64,000 bases of DNA from NCBI GenBank assembly GCA_038373865.1, contig JAXGGA010002827.1, positions 46,001-110,000 on the forward strand, written 5' to 3'. The position numbers and the translations under genes were made by a program. The notes under the pieces were generated by a model, which did no database searches, had not been told where the DNA came from, and worked only from the letters and a program-made list of their open reading frames with translations. This DNA comes from Uloborus plumipes (lineage: Eukaryota; Arthropoda; Arachnida; Araneae; Uloboridae). Shown piece by piece: positions 60,700 through 64,000 of this stretch (position 1 is the stretch's first letter; each line of letters opens with the position of its first letter).

Positions 60700-62573
60700 A
60701 GAACGATTGAAATGTCTTCGAGGTTTAGTAAAAGAAGTTTTGTCTGGGATTTTTTTGATCCTTTAATAAATGATGCTACTAAAGCTAAATGCAATCTATG
60801 TTTTCTTGTGTTATCAAAGAGGAGGATTAGGTAAAAAATCTTCCACAACCTCACTAACTAATCATCTTAAGAGAAATCACTTAAGAGAATACAATGAAAA
60901 GACAAAAGCTGATGAAGAGATAGTAGCTGACAACCCTGTTCAGAGTTAGAGTAAGTTCAGTCTTCTGAAATTAAACGAAAGCAAATAACTCTAGAAGAGG
61001 TAATACAGAAGAAACAAAAGTGGGATATCAATGATCCTAGGGCTGCCACTCTGCACAATGCTATAGCTACTATGATAACTTGTGACAATTAGCCATATTC
61101 CTTTGTTGAAGATGAAGGGTTTCGTAACGTGATGGAAAAAGCTCAACCAAGGTACAATGTTCCATGCAGACATTATTTTAAGGAAACTGTTATACCAAAA
61201 CTCGATGACAAATGCAAAACAAAAGTTTCCAGCCTTTTGAACAAACCTGAAACTGTTTCTGTGACAAGTGATTTGCGGACAAGCACAATAAATCATTACA
61301 GTTTCATTAGTTTTTTGGGACATTTTATACATGATGATTTCTCGTATCACCATGCAGTTCTGTGCGTAAGAAGTTTTCAGACAAGTCATACTGCTGAATC
61401 TATCAATGATATACTACTAAAAGTTATAATCGATAAATGGAACTTGAATGACAAAATACACCTTGTTATTCATGATGGTGCACGTAATATTACCAAGGCT
61501 CTACAACTTAGTGGTTTGGAAAGTATAACCTGTTTTCTTCATACGCTGCATCTTGTTGTGTCAAATGCATTAACAAGTCAAAAGTCTGTAAGTGACACTG
61601 TAGCTACTTGTTGAAAAATTATGGGCCACTCCAACCACTCTGCAAAAGCATGTTTTAGATTTGACAGAAATACAGGAGAAGAAGGTGAATGGCAAAAAGA
61701 AAAAAATACTGCAAGATGTCGCAACTAGATGGAACAGCACTTTTTATATGCTTGACCGTTTACTGGAACAGAAAAATGCAGTGTCTTCTGTATGCTGCTG
61801 AATTTGGAAGCATAAATAATTTAAGTCCTAATCAATGGATGCTCCTTGAAAAAACACTAAGCTTACTCAAGCCTTTTGAAGCCGTGCCAAAAGAAATAAG
61901 TGGTACTCTATCCTTAGTTTCAGAAGTCATACCTATGGTTGCAAAACACAAATTATGTTTACTTAAAGAAAAAAAGGAAGATGAATTTTTGGGGGTAGAA
62001 ACTATGAAGAAAACCCTCTTACAAGAGCTAAACAGGAGATTCGAATCTATTTCAGATGCTGATAGTTATTACTTAGCAACAGCTTTGGATCCGCGATTTA
62101 AGCTTCTTTTTTCGACACTAATGAAAGAAAAGAAAATGTGAAAAAAAAAAAAAACTTGATTTCGATGATGGGAAAGGAAAGCCCACACACCATTTCTGAT
62201 CCTGGAACAAGCAGATTGGAAAATGCTAAAACACCAGAAGAACCAGGTTCTTCTTTATGGGATTACTTTGAGGAAATCACAAGTAATAAAACTTTCGTTG
62301 CCTAAAGAAAAAGAACTAGAACTGTACATGAGCAAGTCACTCTTAAATAGGAAAAATTGCCCACTGAATTGGTGGAAGGAAAATAAAACAATTTTTCCAG
62401 GATTATCAGAATTGGCCAAACGCTACATATCTGCTCCAGGTAGCAGTGTATACAGTGAAAGATTATTTTCCGAAGCTGGTAATGTGTACGAGAAGAAAAG
62501 AAGCAGGATTCTGCCTAAAAATGCTGAAACATTGGTTTTTTTACCTCATAATTCTAAGTTGTGTGACAAATGA
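60700..62573 (+). pseudogene. hAT transposase pseudogene, copy 2 (ZBED-like, BED finger to dimerisation domain)
   Basis: In order: a BED zinc finger begins SFVWDFF and CNLC at about 60740-60800, then after a frame shift near 60825 continues TNHLKRNHLREYNEK, so the C2-H2 set is present. After further stops (about 60948 and 61090) come SFVEDEGFRNVMEKAQPRYN and VSVTSDLRTSTINHYSFI. There Asp in TSD stands where the first catalytic Asp is expected. HTAESINDILL and LVIHDGARNITKAL (second Asp) follow, with CFLHTLHLVVSNAL. A TGA interrupts after SVSDTVATC (61612). Frame changes follow, then LLEKTLSLLKPFEAV, SDADSYYLATALDPRFKL, a break in an A run near 62140, and the hAT dimerisation segment with APGSSVYSERLFSEAGN and RILPKNAETLVFL ending at 62573. 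It is complete in outline but inactive. Confidence 0.88.
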
Positions 62574-63150
62574 GCAGGTATTATTCTATTAATTTAAGTA
62601 TAAATGAAGAATCTTTTTTAAAGTTAATCAACTAATCAGAATTTATTCTTTTTTAATTATAAATACTTAAAATGCGGATCTTGGGTGGATGTGTGCTACT
62701 AATGGGCTGGACCCCTTTCTCATATTTTGATTTATACAAAAGTAAATAAATAAGATGTAGCTTTTAAGTTATGTATTAACAATTACTTACTTGAATGAAA
62801 AATGATCAAATAGGCTTTGTGCTGAACTATATTTGAAGTTAAAAATCAACGTAAATAAAGCACAAATAGGGTAGAAAGTACAGCAAATAGCTATTTCAAG
62901 GCTGCAATGGAGCCCCTTCATCAGTGCAAGAAGCTCAGCAAACAACATGAAAGCTGTAAGAGAACTGAGCGCGAAGCACGTGTGCCCCGGTATTTATAAC
63001 AAATGGGCGAGTGCGCTTGAACTCACAACAAAGCGGGAAAACACCGACCAATCAGCGATCAGCAAAACGTCAGGAGAGCGAAGAAAAGGGGGGAGGCGGC
63101 AAAGGAAAGTAGGGGAAAAAAACGCGGGAGAAAACACTAGTAAGACGAAA

Positions 63151-63375
63151 TTATAAAAATTGCTTCCAGATGTCAGGGAAAAATGGAACACTGGAAAAAT
63201 CATTCACCAGAGAATGGGAATTTTTCCAAATATGGTAAGCTTCCCAAAAATCGAGGTCATAAACTGACGAACATTTACAAATAATTCTAGCCGAAGAAAA
63301 ATCAAAGCAGTGACCAGAAGTCCAACAATGCTGAGCAATGGAAGAGCGTGCTAGTTCTTTATGTTTATGTTAAAC
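63151..63375 (-). pseudogene. C-terminal fragment of Penelope-like GIY-YIG endonuclease
   Basis: The - strand frame runs from about 63369 (KELARSSIAQHCWTSG) through HCFDFSSARIICKCSS and VYDLDFWEAYHIWKN to FFPDIWKQFL and a TAA at 63151-63153. The features SSIAQH...TSGHCFDF and DFWEAYHIWKN correspond to the conserved histidine and C-terminal helix, with its conserved Glu, of the Penelope-like endonuclease domain. The GIY and YIG motifs and all of the reverse transcriptase are missing: the frame meets a stop just upstream and then enters the right arm. This is a 5'-truncated, inactive copy. Confidence 0.8.
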
Positions 63376-63544
63376 ATAAAGAATTCTTCGCTCTCCTGAC
63401 GTTTTGCTGATCGCTGATTGGTCGGTGTTTTCCCGCTTTGTTGTGAGTTCAAGCGCACTCGCCCATTTGTTATAAATACCGGGGCACACGTGCTTCGCGC
63501 TCAGTTCTCTTACAGCTTTCATGTTGTTTGCTGAGCTTCTTGCA

Positions 63545-63590
63545 CTGATGAAGGGGCTCCATTGTAGCCTTGAAATAGCTATTTGCTGTA
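63545..63590 (+). ncRNA. Hammerhead-like motif in the Penelope-like arm (stem I not evident)
   Basis: CTGATGA at 63545-63551 is followed by AGGGGCT ... AGCCTT (a stem II with one bulge), GAAA at 63572-63575, then TAGC, loop TATTT and GCTG as a short stem III, with UA at the expected cleavage position 63589-63590. The order is that of a type I hammerhead. However, the bases before CTGATGA do not pair with those after the UA, so stem I is not supported and activity is doubtful. A near-identical copy lies on the - strand of the left arm (about 62874-62928). Confidence 0.4.
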
Positions 63591-64000
63591 CTTTCTACCC
63601 TATTTGTGCTTTATTTACGTTGATTTTTAACTTCAAATTACTTACTTGTTTTACTATATCCTGATTTTGTTGTCTAGAATCTTGATCAATGAAATACATA
63701 ATAAGTTAATATATGTTGATATATTAATGCATCTCTTTAAAAAACTGAAATTGTGTACCTATAAATTTCAAAAAATATGAAATTTTAAAAGAAAGTAATT
63801 CAGGATGCATAATAGTTGCACATCTGCCCTTGTATACATAAGAACCATTACCATTGTTTAAAGTTTCAAAGCTAGAAATCATTGAAAAATACTCAATGCA
63901 GTATATTTATATAGCTTTTATTTTAAAACTAAAGTTTTTTTGAACAAATATAACGAAATGTAATATTTAAAAGAACTATTGTTAATAAATATTTTATTAA

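Larger units (their letters stand above)
62794..63635 (-). mobile_element. Penelope-like retroelement insertion, truncated, with inverted pLTR-type arms
   Basis: 842 bp is inserted in hAT copy 2; the empty site is visible in copy 1 (54703-54715). A 13 bp direct repeat AATTACTTACTTG flanks it (62781-62793 and 63636-63648), though a base or two may be chance overlap. Two inverted arms of about 255 bp (62831-63085 and 63383-63638) are almost identical; only one or a few mismatches were noticed. A one-sided 37 bp tail (62794-62830) lies outside the left arm. The central segment encodes the end of a GIY-YIG endonuclease on the - strand. Inverted terminal repeats, a one-sided tail of about 35 bp and a GIY-YIG endonuclease are together diagnostic of Penelope-like elements. 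Confidence 0.85.
59543..64000 (+). mobile_element. hAT element, copy 2, in PRKCSH intron 2 (right end beyond window)
   Basis: The left end TAGAGATGGAACGAAGC matches the inverse of the right end of copy 1. Subterminal palindromes follow, including a perfect GGCCGAAGCTTCGGCC at about 59604-59619. Sequence is nearly collinear with copy 1 from the left end to 59963 and again from 61524 to the window end, which corresponds to position 55036 in copy 1, so about 265 bp of the element are cut off. It retains the 1.56 kb central part lost from copy 1 but lacks the nested MITE. It carries an 842 bp Penelope-like insertion at 62794. Confidence 0.92.

Noticed and set aside
62831..63638. DNA-transposon fold-back element or assembly hairpin artefact at the inverted arms
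   Set aside because: The - strand endonuclease fragment between the arms, the 37 bp one-sided tail and the flanking direct repeat fit a Penelope-like element better.

Overview
The window looks like AT-rich, repeat-dense DNA from a large animal genome, most likely an arthropod and plausibly a chelicerate such as a spider. This is an inference from the intron/exon style, the mix of hAT, Tc1/mariner, pogo-like and Penelope-like elements, the tRNA-type SINE and the abundant poly-A/T and (TA)n tracts. No bacterial operon, rRNA gene, CRISPR array or prophage is visible. Gene density is very low: one gene start is identified with confidence, plus one candidate exon of a divergent neighbour. The rest is mobile DNA, tandem repeats and unassigned intergenic or intronic sequence.

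Layout. 1-12.7 kb: a probable terminal-inverted-repeat element with subterminal repeats (1-2659), tandem arrays (3.2-4.0 and 10.6-11.1 kb), a decayed hAT derivative (6176-7550) and two of four copies of one small hAT MITE family (2154, 12555; the others are at 20475 and 39783). 14-18 kb: a tRNA-derived SINE and degenerate repeats. 22.6-26.2 kb: a decayed pogo-type element (22625-24781) and a decayed mariner (24959-26216), the latter inside one copy of a small duplication. 26.5-27.7, 33.8 and 43.7-44.0 kb: four arrays of a TTTTACAGT-type family, one holding a nested 228 bp MITE. 29.4-30.3 kb: a dispersed repeat interrupted by a 559 bp fold-back insertion whose two arms each carry a decayed hammerhead ribozyme. 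32.0-33.0 kb: a 245 bp tandem array. 37.8-39.2 kb: a 1369 bp near-perfect palindrome flanked by TTAA. 50.8-55.5 kb: a full-length Tc1-like element and a 3.0 kb hAT element inserted into the same (TA)n tract, the hAT itself carrying a 731 bp nested MITE.

57.4-64 kb is the genic part. On the + strand, 58332-58434 and 58877-58993 are the first two coding exons of the glucosidase II beta subunit (PRKCSH), an endoplasmic reticulum glycoprotein-processing protein; the gene continues past the window. A candidate first exon of a type II membrane protein lies head-to-head on the - strand (57431-57684). PRKCSH intron 2 contains a second, longer hAT copy (59543 to beyond the end), and inside it an 842 bp Penelope-like insertion (62794-63635) that still encodes the end of a GIY-YIG endonuclease between inverted repeats.

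The most notable system is the pair of fold-back insertions at 29.5 and 62.8 kb. Both have inverted arms, a one-sided tail, a 10-13 bp target duplication and hammerhead-like motifs. This matches Penelope-like retroelements, and one copy is tied to that class by protein evidence.
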